In this document: piece after piece, positions 1 to 6,150 of the stretch
Layout: every line of letters starts with the position of its first letter
Numbering within the stretch: position 1 is the first letter of the stretch
From: Bacteroidales bacterium
GTDB lineage: Bacteria > Bacteroidota > Bacteroidia > Bacteroidales > UBA3824
Direction of reading: 5' to 3'
Assembly (NCBI GenBank): GCA_017530465.1
Contig: JAFXMJ010000077.1
Location: 1-8,354 of the forward strand
DNA: 8,354 nucleotides
Translations under genes and position numbers: made by a program
Notes under the pieces: model-generated
Databases searched by the model: none
Told to the model about the DNA's origin: nothing
Seen by the model: the letters and a program-made list of their open reading frames with translations, nothing else

Positions 1-306
1 CGTGCCGCCGCACATTATCGGAGTACGTCCGGCGGCGCGAATCTGGTTGTAAACATCAAAAAAATCTCGTTGATACCTGAACACATTGTATTTTTCGCCG
101 GCGTCGAGGATGTCGATGAGGTGACACCTGACCGGCGAACCGTCCACTATGTAGTCATCAACGTCCTTGCCCGAACCAATGTCCATACCACGATATACCT
201 GGCGCGAATCGGCACTGATGACGTCCGTGCCGAGTTCGTGGGCGAGGTGCGCGGCAAAAGATGTCTTGCCGCCTGCCGTTGGTCCAAGTATCGTAATAAG
301 GTTCAT
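1..306 (-). CDS. miaA: tRNA dimethylallyltransferase MiaA, N-terminal 102 residues (cut by left edge)
   Basis: MiaA transfers a dimethylallyl group to N6 of A37 in tRNAs that read codons starting with U, which stabilises codon-anticodon pairing. Translation from the ATG at 304-306 runs open to the window edge. It begins MNLITILGPTAGGKT, so the P-loop (GPTAGGKT) is at residues 8-15. SADSRQVYRGMDIGSGKD follows at about residues 31-48; this is the family's tRNA/substrate signature with its conserved Asp and the DSRQVY motif. HLIDI at 62-66 and CGGT at 99-102 also fit. About two thirds of the protein (usual family length near 300 aa) lies outside the window. The start is 41 bp after the fabI stop on the same strand, with no clear promoter between, so co-transcription with fabI is likely. 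The wording of the motifs resembles the MiaA paralogue common in Bacteroidetes; that is recollection of the family, not a search. Confidence 0.93.
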   Translation of the reverse strand, partial: MNLITILGPTAGGKTSFAAHLAHELGTDVISADSRQVYRGMDIGSGKDVDDYIVDGSPVRCHLIDILDAGEKYNVFRYQRDFFDVYNQIRAAGRTPIMCGGT

Positions 307-319
307 TGTATTTATTGTA

Positions 320-349
320 GGGACGTCGCGTGCGGCGTCCCGATTTTTT
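320..349. repeat. GC-rich inverted repeat with adjoining T-tract, between fabI and miaA
   Basis: The arms GGGACGTCGC (320-329) and GCGGCGTCCC (332-341) pair over up to 10 bp with one G-U wobble; in RNA the inner pairs would open to form the loop. On the plus strand GATTTTTT follows, giving the form of a Rho-independent terminator, but only for plus-strand transcripts. Both flanking genes are on the minus strand, where the hairpin comes after an A-tract and has no U-tract. It therefore probably does not end the fabI message; it would sit as a hairpin between the two cistrons. The T-tract overlaps the fabI stop codon. A related element lies at 1276-1304, which suggests a dispersed palindromic repeat. 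Confidence 0.6.
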
Positions 350-1178
350 AGTCAATAATTTTTTCCAACGATGCGTTGTACACGTGCATTGCCTTCTGCG
401 ACATACCCATCGACGAGAATCCGCCGTCGTTGTAGAGGTTTTGCATCGTGATTTTCTTGGTGAGGTCGGAGAAGAGCGTCACACAGTAGTTGGCGCAGTC
501 TTCTGCGGTGGCGTTGCCGAGGGGCGACATACGGTCGGAATAGTCCATCAGATTGTCGATGCCCTTGACGCCCGAACCTGCGGTGGTCATTGTGGGCGAC
601 TGCGAAATGGTGTTGACACGCACTTTCTTGTCGCGGCCGTAGATGTAGCCAAAGCTGCGGGCGATGGATTCGAGCAATGCCTTTGCGTCAGCCATGTCGT
701 TGTAGCGGTAGAAAGTCCTCTGACCAGCCACGTAGCTCAATGCAACTACCGAACCCCATTCCTTGATGGCGTCGAGTTTGTACGCGGTCTGCAACATCTT
801 GTGGAACGAGAATGCCGAGATGTCCATTGTCTTGGTGTAGAAATTGTAATCTACGTCGTCGTAGCTGCGGTTTTTCCTAACGTTGAGCGACATACCGATG
901 GCGTGGAGCACGAAGTCGATCTGACCGCCAAATTTTTCCATTGCGCGTGTGAATACTGCCTTCAAGTCGTCGAGATTGGTGGCGTCGGCTTCCACGATTT
1001 CGGAGCCGGTCTTTTCAGCCAGTTGTTTCAACGTGCCAAACCTCAATGCCGCCGGAGTGTTGCTGAGAATGAACTCTGCGCCCTCTTCGTGGCAGCGTTC
1101 TGCTATGTGCCAGGCGATGGATTTTTCGTCCAATGCGCCAAAAATGATTCCTTTTTTACCTTTAAGAAGATTGTACAT
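348..1178 (-). CDS. fabI: Enoyl-[acyl-carrier-protein] reductase (NADH) FabI
   Basis: FabI catalyses the last step of each fatty-acid elongation cycle, reducing trans-2-enoyl-ACP with NADH in the cytosol. The product is 276 aa, a normal length for this short-chain dehydrogenase/reductase family. Visible features are the N-terminal cofactor-binding segment IIFGALDEKSIAW (residues 11-23), ADAT (64-67) and HAIGMS (92-97). The catalytic Tyr-x6-Lys is Y159 and K166 (YNDMADAK), preceded by Y149 in ALSYV. The segment SQSPTMTTAGSG at 192-203 fits the substrate-binding loop. I chose the start at 1176-1178 (MYNLLKGKKG) because family members begin there; a longer in-frame start at 1205 would lie on top of the -7 promoter element. 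It heads a probable two-gene unit with miaA. FabI is the triclosan target in other bacteria; no resistance change can be judged from sequence alone. Confidence 0.96.
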   Translation of the reverse strand: MYNLLKGKKGIIFGALDEKSIAWHIAERCHEEGAEFILSNTPAALRFGTLKQLAEKTGSEIVEADATNLDDLKAVFTRAMEKFGGQIDFVLHAIGMSLNVRKNRSYDDVDYNFYTKTMDISAFSFHKMLQTAYKLDAIKEWGSVVALSYVAGQRTFYRYNDMADAKALLESIARSFGYIYGRDKKVRVNTISQSPTMTTAGSGVKGIDNLMDYSDRMSPLGNATAEDCANYCVTLFSDLTKKITMQNLYNDGGFSSMGMSQKAMHVYNASLEKIID

Positions 1179-1202
1179 AATTATCTTTTTTGAATTTGGG
1201 CG

Positions 1203-1210
1203 CAAAATTA
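1203..1210 (-). promoter_or_regulatory. Putative fabI promoter -7 element
   Basis: On the minus strand this reads TAATTTTG, a match to the Bacteroidetes -7 consensus TAnnTTTG. Transcription would start near 1197, giving a leader of about 20 nt before the fabI ATG. No TTTG is seen at the expected -33 spacing, so the call rests on the -7 match and position. Confidence 0.5.
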
Positions 1211-1236
1211 ACGATTTTACTTTGCTTTAATGTAGG

Positions 1237-1263
1237 TTTGACGTTATCTTTTTTTTAACTTTG
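1237..1263 (+). promoter_or_regulatory. Promoter-like sequence upstream of the permease gene
   Basis: TTTG at 1237-1240 and TAACTTTG at 1256-1263 match the Bacteroides -33 and -7 elements, but the 15-bp spacing is shorter than the usual 19-21. The -7 match is exact. Transcription would start near 1269, about 190 nt upstream of the permease ATG, and would run straight into the terminator at 1278-1304. I see no better promoter between there and 1461. Confidence 0.45.
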
Positions 1264-1277
1264 CAGTCTGAAACAGG

Positions 1278-1304
1278 GAACGCCTTGCGGCGTTCGGTTT
1301 TTTT
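1278..1304 (+). terminator. Intrinsic terminator in the permease leader
   Basis: A perfect 7-bp stem GAACGCC / GGCGTTC (1278-1284 and 1289-1295) with a TTGC loop is followed by GG and seven T residues (1298-1304). It lies only about 10 nt after the predicted start site of the promoter at 1237-1263. It could be a leader attenuator, a block on read-through, or one copy of a palindromic repeat family shared with 320-349. Confidence 0.6.
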
Positions 1305-1306
1305 AA

Positions 1307-1400
1307 CGAAAATTACCGTCAATTTTTTCGTCAATTACCGTCAATCTTTTAAAAAAAAAAAATTGATGATAATTGACGAGTTAATTGACGAAAATTGACG
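1307..1400. repeat. Symmetric array of CGTCAATT octamers (large imperfect inverted repeat)
   Basis: Three rightward octamers (CGTCAATT at 1317 and 1329, CGTCAATC at 1339) face four leftward ones (AATTGATG at 1361; AATTGACG at 1371, 1383 and 1393). They flank a 14-bp A/T centre at 1347-1360. Spacing is mirrored: 12 and 10 bp on the left, 10, 12 and 10 bp on the right. A degenerate fourth left copy, CGAAAATT, sits at 1307-1314 where the mirror predicts it. Arms 1317-1346 and 1361-1390 match at 24 of 30 positions. It lies in the long leader of the permease gene. It might be a protein-binding array phased near the helix turn, an RNA hairpin, or a small non-autonomous element; the sequence does not decide. 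Confidence 0.7.
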
Positions 1401-1410
1401 TTCTAAAACC

Positions 1411-1429
1411 CAGCCGTCGTAGGCGGCTG
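1411..1429. repeat. Small GC-rich hairpin before the permease gene
   Basis: CAGCCG (1411-1416) and CGGCTG (1424-1429) form a perfect 6-bp stem with a 7-nt loop, ending 31 bp before the permease ATG. No T-tract follows on the plus strand, so it is not a plain terminator for that direction. Function unknown. Confidence 0.4.
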
Positions 1430-1460
1430 ACACACAATGAATTATCGTTAAACACAGGAA

Positions 1461-2702
1461 ATGAAATTGGAGCTATTTATGGCGTCGCGGCTTGTGCGCG
1501 GCGTTCAGAAGGGTGGCGTGGCGTCGTCGGTGGTCAGGATTGCCGTGGTGGCGGTGGCATTGTCGGTATGCGTGATGATAGTGGCAATATCGGTGATTGT
1601 CGGCTTCCGCAACGAAATCATGGACAAGGTGGTCGGCTTTGGCTCGTGCATCAATATCATCAACCGAGAGAGCGCAGTCAACCTCGAATCGCTGCCGATA
1701 GATGCGCGTCAGGATTTTTATCCGTCTATCACCGAGGAGGACGGCATCAGGCACATACAGCGTTATGCATTGAAACCCTGCATCTTCAAATCAGGCTCCG
1801 ACATCATGGGCGTGATGCTCAAAGGTGTCGGCGAGGAGTACGATTGGAGTTTTTTTGACAATAATATGATTGGCGGACACACCCTCAACGTGCAGGACAC
1901 TGTGAGCGGCAATCGCATTGTAGTCTCCAAAAAAATGGCTGACCTCCTCAACCTCGAAGTAGGCGGGAGCGTGTTGGCGTATTTTATACAAGACCCGCCG
2001 AGAATGCGCAAATATACCATTGTGGGCATCTATTCTACTGGGTTGGAGGATTGCGACAAGATGTTTGCATTGGTGGATATTGCTGGCGTTCAGAAGATTA
2101 ACGGCTGGAACGAGAACCAAATCACGGGTTTTGAAGTGATGATAGACGACATCGAAGACCTCGATATGATGACTGAGGTGGTGCGCGGCGTGGCGGGCTA
2201 CCGTATAGCCGATGATGGGTCGATGTTCCGTGTAGCCAACGTCCGCGAAAACAACCGCCAACTCTTTGATTGGATTACACTTACGGAAATGAATGTCTGG
2301 GTGATAATTGCAATAATGGTGTTCGTGGCGTTTGTCAATATGAGCACCGCATTGTTGATAATTATCTTTGAAAAAGCCTCAATGATAGGTCTGATGAAAG
2401 CCATCGGCGCACGTAATTGGCAGATACGCAAAGTGTTTATCTTCCAGAGTCTTTATATATTGCTCAAAGGTCTGATAATCGGCAATTTGATTGCATTTGC
2501 CATCATAGCGTTGCAGTATTACACAGGAATTATTTCTCTCGACGCCGAATCATATTACGTCGATCACGTGCCGTGCGTGTTGAACGTTTGGCATTTTGCG
2601 ATTGTGGATTTGGGTACATTGGTATTGATGACAATAATGATGACCCTGCCCAGCCTTGCAATAGGACTTATGCAGCCGGCAAAAGTGATGGGATTTAAGT
2701 AG
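1461..2702 (+). CDS. LolC/LolE-type ABC transporter permease (FtsX/MacB permease domain)
   Basis: This is an inner-membrane permease of the family that moves lipoproteins or other envelope substrates using a separate ATPase (LolD-type). It has 413 aa, the usual size. The topology is classical: TM1 at about 25-48, a large periplasmic domain at about 50-275, then TM2 (278-302), TM3 (329-353) and TM4 (380-404). The cytoplasmic loop after TM2, EKASMIGLMKAIGARNWQIR (304-323), is the conserved FtsX-type coupling loop, and the C-terminus (PAKVMGFK) fits the family ending. The start at 1461 has AGGAA two bases upstream; a second ATG at residue 7 is possible. No ATPase gene or second permease is adjacent, so the partner must be encoded elsewhere. 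Substrate unknown; a lipoprotein-release role is a family-based guess. The 3' end overlaps the convergent phosphatase gene by 8 bp. Confidence 0.88.
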   Translation: MKLELFMASRLVRGVQKGGVASSVVRIAVVAVALSVCVMIVAISVIVGFRNEIMDKVVGFGSCINIINRESAVNLESLPIDARQDFYPSITEEDGIRHIQRYALKPCIFKSGSDIMGVMLKGVGEEYDWSFFDNNMIGGHTLNVQDTVSGNRIVVSKKMADLLNLEVGGSVLAYFIQDPPRMRKYTIVGIYSTGLEDCDKMFALVDIAGVQKINGWNENQITGFEVMIDDIEDLDMMTEVVRGVAGYRIADDGSMFRVANVRENNRQLFDWITLTEMNVWVIIAIMVFVAFVNMSTALLIIIFEKASMIGLMKAIGARNWQIRKVFIFQSLYILLKGLIIGNLIAFAIIALQYYTGIISLDAESYYVDHVPCVLNVWHFAIVDLGTLVLMTIMMTLPSLAIGLMQPAKVMGFK

Positions 2703-4227
2703 TCTTGTCATTAAGCTCAAATCCCCAGAGCGAGATGTCGTCGCGCTGTTCTTCGAGGCCTTCCCAGTTGTTGAGCAGAGTGTCCACAAACATTTTTTGA
2801 TCTTGGATGCGCTCGGTGTATGTCATTGAAATCATCATTTTGAGGCGGTTGGTGCCAAAACGTTTGCGCATTATGTTGTTTTGATCCTTGATGCCGTCGG
2901 TGGTCATATAGATGCGGTCGCCGTTGTCGAGAAGGATGTCGTGGTCGGTGAATGGGGCTTCTTCGCTGTATGTCTGTCCGCCGATGCCGCGACGGTCTGC
3001 GTCAATGGTCTCCACGTCGCGTGTGCTTTTGCGGTAGATGAATATAGGCTGCTTCGCTCCGGCAAATTTCAGTTCCCACTGGTGATTTTCTGCTTCCACG
3101 CGCTTAAAACGGCAAATTGCAATGTCCATACCGTCGTTGTTTTCCGTAATGTCCTGTTTGAGAGCGGTTTGGATTTTTTCGTGCATCGTTTTTAGGATGG
3201 TGGAAGGAGTTTCCATCTTGTTTTCGTTGATGAGTTCGCCGAGTAGCCTGATGCCAATCATGCTCATAAACGCGCCCGGAACTCCGTGTCCCGTGCAGTC
3301 GCCAATGGCTGCAAAAGTGTATTCTGGTGTCGTAGTGAGCCAATAGAAGTCGCCCGACACGATGTCTTTTGGGCGATATACTATAAAACTGTCGAAGAAC
3401 GCCTCCATTTGCTCCTTGTCGGGCAGCATTGCCTCCTGTATGGTTTGTGCGTATTTGATGCTGTCGGTGATGTAGTTGGTCTTGATGGTGATTTGTTTGT
3501 TGCGGAGTTCGAGTTCCTGGAAGGCGTCGGTGAGTTTCTGCGCCTGTTCTTCGAGGCGTTTGTGCTGTTCGGAAAGCACGTCGTTTTGTTCCTTGATGCC
3601 CGCCTGTTGCACCTCCATCTGCGCAGTGATGAGCGACAGCATTTCTGCTTGCATACTGAGTTCGCGCTGGTGTTCGGAGATGTTGGTGATATTGCCGTAG
3701 ATGGCGTCTTCGTCGTCTTTGTACTTGATTTTTGATAGGGTGATGTTGAGTGAAACTTTCTTTTCATCATAACCCATTTCAACTTCGTAAGTGGCTATTA
3801 AGTTGCGTTTTAGACATTTTTCGATGGCGGCGGCTGCGGCGGGGCTGGTTACGAGCGAGTCCACAAAACTTTCCCGCGTGAGGTCGATGTCATAGTCGCT
3901 GGCGTTGATGTTGGTCCAATAGAGTTTGCCGTCGCTGCTTACGATAAATTTGGGGATGCTTACGGATGTGGCGATGTCCACAAAGACTTCGTTGTCGCGG
4001 ATATTGTTTTTGAGTTTTTCGTTTTCTGCTAATAGTTTGTTGTGGTCTTCTATCAGCTTGAATGTCATCAGCGACGCCACAATCATTATTATTAGTATAA
4101 TTATACCAGTGACGATTATGAACGCGGAGTCCTTCGATAGCATAAACAATGCAAGCCCCGCCACCGCAGGTAGTAGCAGCGGTAGGAAGGTTTTGCTCTG
4201 TTCGCTATTGAAGATGTTCATACTCAT
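2695..4227 (-). CDS. Membrane-anchored PAS/coiled-coil SpoIIE-type (PP2C) serine/threonine phosphatase, candidate SiaA-like
   Basis: This is a 510-aa metal-dependent protein phosphatase. Two membrane segments (about 13-30 and 35-56) anchor it, with almost no loop between them. A PAS-like domain follows (about 83-185), then a coiled coil rich in E, Q and L (about 187-250). The linker YITDSIKYAQTIQEAMLP (252-269) is typical of this family in Bacteroidetes. The SpoIIE domain spans about 280-506 with the expected motifs: SGDFYW (291-296, D293), GDCTGHGVPGAF (309-320, D310), NDGMD (364-368), TTDGIKDQ (442-449, D444) and DDISL (496-500). The acidic metal ligands appear intact. Such enzymes dephosphorylate partner-switch proteins. 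The SiaB/SiaC genes at 6151-8354 make a SiaA-like role plausible, but two other genes lie between and the link is inference. An internal ATG at 4219-4221 is an equally good start. The stop codon lies inside the convergent permease gene. Confidence 0.9.
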   Translation of the reverse strand: MSMNIFNSEQSKTFLPLLLPAVAGLALFMLSKDSAFIIVTGIIILIIMIVASLMTFKLIEDHNKLLAENEKLKNNIRDNEVFVDIATSVSIPKFIVSSDGKLYWTNINASDYDIDLTRESFVDSLVTSPAAAAAIEKCLKRNLIATYEVEMGYDEKKVSLNITLSKIKYKDDEDAIYGNITNISEHQRELSMQAEMLSLITAQMEVQQAGIKEQNDVLSEQHKRLEEQAQKLTDAFQELELRNKQITIKTNYITDSIKYAQTIQEAMLPDKEQMEAFFDSFIVYRPKDIVSGDFYWLTTTPEYTFAAIGDCTGHGVPGAFMSMIGIRLLGELINENKMETPSTILKTMHEKIQTALKQDITENNDGMDIAICRFKRVEAENHQWELKFAGAKQPIFIYRKSTRDVETIDADRRGIGGQTYSEEAPFTDHDILLDNGDRIYMTTDGIKDQNNIMRKRFGTNRLKMMISMTYTERIQDQKMFVDTLLNNWEGLEEQRDDISLWGFELNDKTT

Positions 4228-4250
4228 AATTGTACGCTTAGTTTATTTAC

Positions 4251-4282
4251 GCAAGATACAATTAACTTTTGTATCCACCAAA
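4251..4282 (-). promoter_or_regulatory. Putative promoter of the SpoIIE phosphatase gene
   Basis: On the minus strand TTTG (4279-4282), exactly 20 bp, then TATCTTGC (4251-4258). The -33 element and spacing are ideal; the -7 element is one T short of TAnnTTTG. It lies about 25 bp before the start codon. It suggests the phosphatase can be transcribed without the two hydrolase genes upstream. Confidence 0.5.
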
Positions 4283-4341
4283 TTTTAAGCCGAAAATTTT
4301 ATGATTTTTTTTATTTCGCGGGCGAGCCGCCCACATTCCAA

Positions 4342-5112
4342 TCATTTTTTCCACGGCTGCAATATCGTCGAATTGGGCGAGCCGGTGTATTTTTGCGTCG
4401 GCGGATTGAGCAGGATGGGGTAGCGGCTCTTGGTCATTACATATACAGCCACCGAATCCATCCACGCAAAAGCCGATTCGGGTCTTGGATGTGCGCCGTC
4501 GGGGAAACGCTTGTAAGTCAGGTCTTTGGACGGGAAATAGCGGCGGCTGCCCACGTTGTCGAGTATCATCTCGTTGATGCCGGTGTCGGGCTTCCAGTTT
4601 GGAGGGCCTATCCAAATAAAGGGTATTGTGTCTATTTGCTCGAGGATGTGCTTGACGTAAGGAGTGCGCTTTTTGATGATGTCGCTTACGAAAAGCTCGT
4701 TGGCACCGAGGATGAGCATTATGTATGTCGGCTTTTCTTTTTCAATGAAATATTTGAGCGTGTCGGTGGTGCCGTACCATTCGGTCTGCGAGCTGTACCA
4801 GATGACCGATGCCATCTCGTGTCCGTTTTCCTTGCAATAGTCGCGCAGACGCCAGCGGAATTGTTCGAGCATAGAGTCGCCGATGAGCAGGATTTTTTGC
4901 GACGAGGAATCTACACCGGTGCGCGGCGTGTATTCGGATGTGTACACCGAATCGATGGTGACTGGGATGCTGTCGCCCATCATAAACATATAGATGTCGG
5001 ACTTCTTGACCGGCTCGCCGCCGATATTGACGGTTGGTTTTGCAAACGAGTACACTGCCAGTAGCACCGTCGCCGCCAATATAATTATTATAGTGTGGTA
5101 TGAATATTTCAT
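4342..5112 (-). CDS. Membrane-anchored SGNH/GDSL-type hydrolase facing the periplasm
   Basis: The 256-aa protein has one N-terminal hydrophobic segment (about 8-24, IIIILAATVLLAVYSFA), either a signal anchor or an uncleaved signal peptide, so the enzyme domain should lie outside the cytoplasm. SGNH hydrolase blocks are visible: KILLIGDSM (73-81, nucleophile S80), LILGANE (133-139, block III Asn N138) and DGAHPRPE (205-212, block V with D205 and H208). These enzymes hydrolyse or transfer ester groups, often acetyl groups on polysaccharides or peptidoglycan; the substrate here cannot be read from sequence. The WYSSQTEWYGTTDTL stretch between blocks I and III is aromatic-rich and unassigned. It follows the esterase gene on the same strand after 72 bp that are mostly tandem repeat, and precedes the phosphatase gene by 114 bp. 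A similarly sized DUF459-type SGNH protein is an alternative label. Confidence 0.82.
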   Translation of the reverse strand: MKYSYHTIIIILAATVLLAVYSFAKPTVNIGGEPVKKSDIYMFMMGDSIPVTIDSVYTSEYTPRTGVDSSSQKILLIGDSMLEQFRWRLRDYCKENGHEMASVIWYSSQTEWYGTTDTLKYFIEKEKPTYIMLILGANELFVSDIIKKRTPYVKHILEQIDTIPFIWIGPPNWKPDTGINEMILDNVGSRRYFPSKDLTYKRFPDGAHPRPESAFAWMDSVAVYVMTKSRYPILLNPPTQKYTGSPNSTILQPWKK

Positions 5113-5174
5113 TTGTTGATTTGTCGATTTGTTGACTTGTTGATTTTTGATTTGTTGATTTTTGATTTGTTGAT
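5113..5174. repeat. Tandem TTGTTGAT octamer repeat between the two hydrolase genes
   Basis: Eight consecutive units with no gaps: TTGTTGAT, TTGTCGAT, TTGTTGAC, TTGTTGAT, TTTTGAT, TTGTTGAT, TTTTGAT, TTGTTGAT. The last part can also be read as two copies of a 15-bp unit plus one octamer. On the coding (minus) strand it is ATCAACAA repeated, and it abuts the ATG of the SGNH hydrolase, so the whole translation-initiation region of that gene is repeat DNA. Units of 7 and 8 bp could change in number by slippage. Confidence 0.85.
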
Positions 5175-5184
5175 TCCTCTCTCC

Positions 5185-5976
5185 TCATTCCTGCCCAAAG
5201 AGCCATTCCAAGTTTGCGTAGTCGTTATAGACCTTGTTCCAGATGAAATGACCCATCTTTGGAAACTCGGTGTATTCTATCATCTTGCCGCCTTGGCTCT
5301 TGATGGCGTTGGTGATGTTGCGTGAGCGGCAGACAGGCACCGCCTTGTCGATAGTGCCGTGGAAGGTGCGGATTGGGATGTTGATGAGCTTGCGCGCCTC
5401 CTTCTCGTCTGCGCCTCCGCATATTGGCATTGCCGCTGCAAATTTGTCGGGATACCTTGTTATGATGTCCCAAGTGCCGTAGCCGCCCATCGACATTCCT
5501 GTGACGTAGAGCCTATTGGGGTCGGCGTCGGGCAGAGCGGCGATGCTGTCGAGCAGGGAGTTGGCGGCGTGGAGGTATTTGGAGATTTCTTTGGGCATTG
5601 TGTGGTAAGTGCGCGACCAGTCGGTCTCGCACCAGCGGAAATTTTCGGCGCACTGTGGCACGATGACGTAGCAAGGGTGTTCGCGTTGCAGACGTGCCGA
5701 GGCAAATACCGTGTCGATGTACGAGAGCTGCGCCTCATTGTCGCTGCCACGCTCGCCCGCGCCATGTAGAAACAGGATTACGGGGTACTTCCGGTTGGTA
5801 GTGTCGCCGTCGGCCTTCTGCGGCGTGAGCAGACGGAATGGCAGCACCGTGCCGAGCGTGTCGGTGAAGTACATCTTGGCGTACTTGGCGCGGCAGGCGG
5901 TGTCGATTTTGCCCTGAGCCGAGGTCGTTGCCGCTATCAGCGCACACATTATTATTAATAGTGTAAACTTTTTCAT
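5185..5976 (-). CDS. Secreted alpha/beta-hydrolase, phospholipase/carboxylesterase-like esterase
   Basis: The N-terminus MKKFTLLIIMCALIAATTSAQ is a clear signal peptide, with probable cleavage near the Ala-Gln, so the enzyme is exported. Counting from this methionine (263 aa; two further in-frame ATGs lie at 5980-5982 and 5986-5988), the features are as follows. FLHGAGERGSDNE at about 69-81 provides the oxyanion-hole HG. VTGMSMGGYGTWD at about 158-170 is the nucleophile elbow with Ser162. HGTIDKAVP at about 206-214 holds the acid Asp210. MGHFIW at about 241-246 carries His243. This complete triad and order match the polyhydroxybutyrate-depolymerase/feruloyl-esterase-like group used by gut Bacteroidetes on plant or host glycans, but the substrate is not determined. 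I chose MKKF because it gives the most typical signal peptide. The gene has its own promoter at 6010-6039 and is divergent from the first siaB gene. Confidence 0.87.
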   Translation of the reverse strand: MKKFTLLIIMCALIAATTSAQGKIDTACRAKYAKMYFTDTLGTVLPFRLLTPQKADGDTTNRKYPVILFLHGAGERGSDNEAQLSYIDTVFASARLQREHPCYVIVPQCAENFRWCETDWSRTYHTMPKEISKYLHAANSLLDSIAALPDADPNRLYVTGMSMGGYGTWDIITRYPDKFAAAMPICGGADEKEARKLINIPIRTFHGTIDKAVPVCRSRNITNAIKSQGGKMIEYTEFPKMGHFIWNKVYNDYANLEWLFGQE

Positions 5977-6009
5977 TTGCATTATCATCTATATCTCTTT
6001 TTTGCAATG

Positions 6010-6039
6010 CAAAGATACAACAAATAAACCAAAAACAAA
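6010..6039 (-). promoter_or_regulatory. Promoter of the esterase (and probably the SGNH hydrolase) gene
   Basis: On the minus strand TTTG (6036-6039), 18 bp, then TATCTTTG (6010-6017), an exact -7 consensus. Transcription would start near 6004, about 28 nt before the chosen esterase ATG. It lies back to back with the siaB promoter at 6077-6108, about 37 bp away. Confidence 0.7.
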
Positions 6040-6076
6040 AATCTTTGACTTAACATAAAAAAAACTTGACAAAAAA

Positions 6077-6108
6077 TTTGTAACATATAATTATTATTCA
6101 TAACTTTG
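6077..6108 (+). promoter_or_regulatory. Promoter of the first siaB-siaC pair
   Basis: TTTG (6077-6080), exactly 20 bp, then TAACTTTG (6101-6108): a textbook Bacteroides promoter. The predicted start is near 6114. An ATG at 6109-6111 opens a 12-codon frame closed by TAG at 6145-6147, but it precedes the predicted transcript start and is probably not translated. Confidence 0.75.
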
Positions 6109-6150
6109 ATGGCGAGTTTTGACGGTCATTTTGGCATTGACAATTAGTAT

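Noticed and set aside
330..1193. An 864-bp open frame on the plus strand, antisense to fabI.
   Set aside because: FabI matches its family over its whole length on the other strand. The antisense product is an unlikely His/Cys/Val-rich sequence with no recognisable motif, a shadow of codon bias.
1307..1400. Reading the octamer array as a CRISPR array.
   Set aside because: Units are only 8 bp with 2-4 bp between them and they invert in the middle. CRISPR repeats are longer, directly repeated and separated by unique spacers; no cas gene is nearby.
2881..3735. Open frames on the plus strand opposite the SpoIIE phosphatase gene.
   Set aside because: They lie antisense to intact PP2C and coiled-coil sequence and have no motifs of their own.
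4320..4332. Hairpin GGGCG / CGCCC just after the SGNH hydrolase stop, as a terminator.
   Set aside because: On the minus strand it is followed by an A-rich stretch rather than Us, and the stem is only 5 bp with a 3-nt loop.
4393..5064. A 223-codon open frame on the plus strand over the SGNH hydrolase gene.
   Set aside because: The minus-strand frame carries the GDS, GAN and DGAH blocks in order and a membrane anchor; the plus-strand product shows nothing recognisable.
6109..6147. A 12-codon open frame (ATG at 6109 to TAG at 6145) as a leader peptide for siaB.
   Set aside because: Its ATG overlaps the end of the promoter -7 region and lies upstream of the predicted transcript start, so it is unlikely to be in the mRNA.
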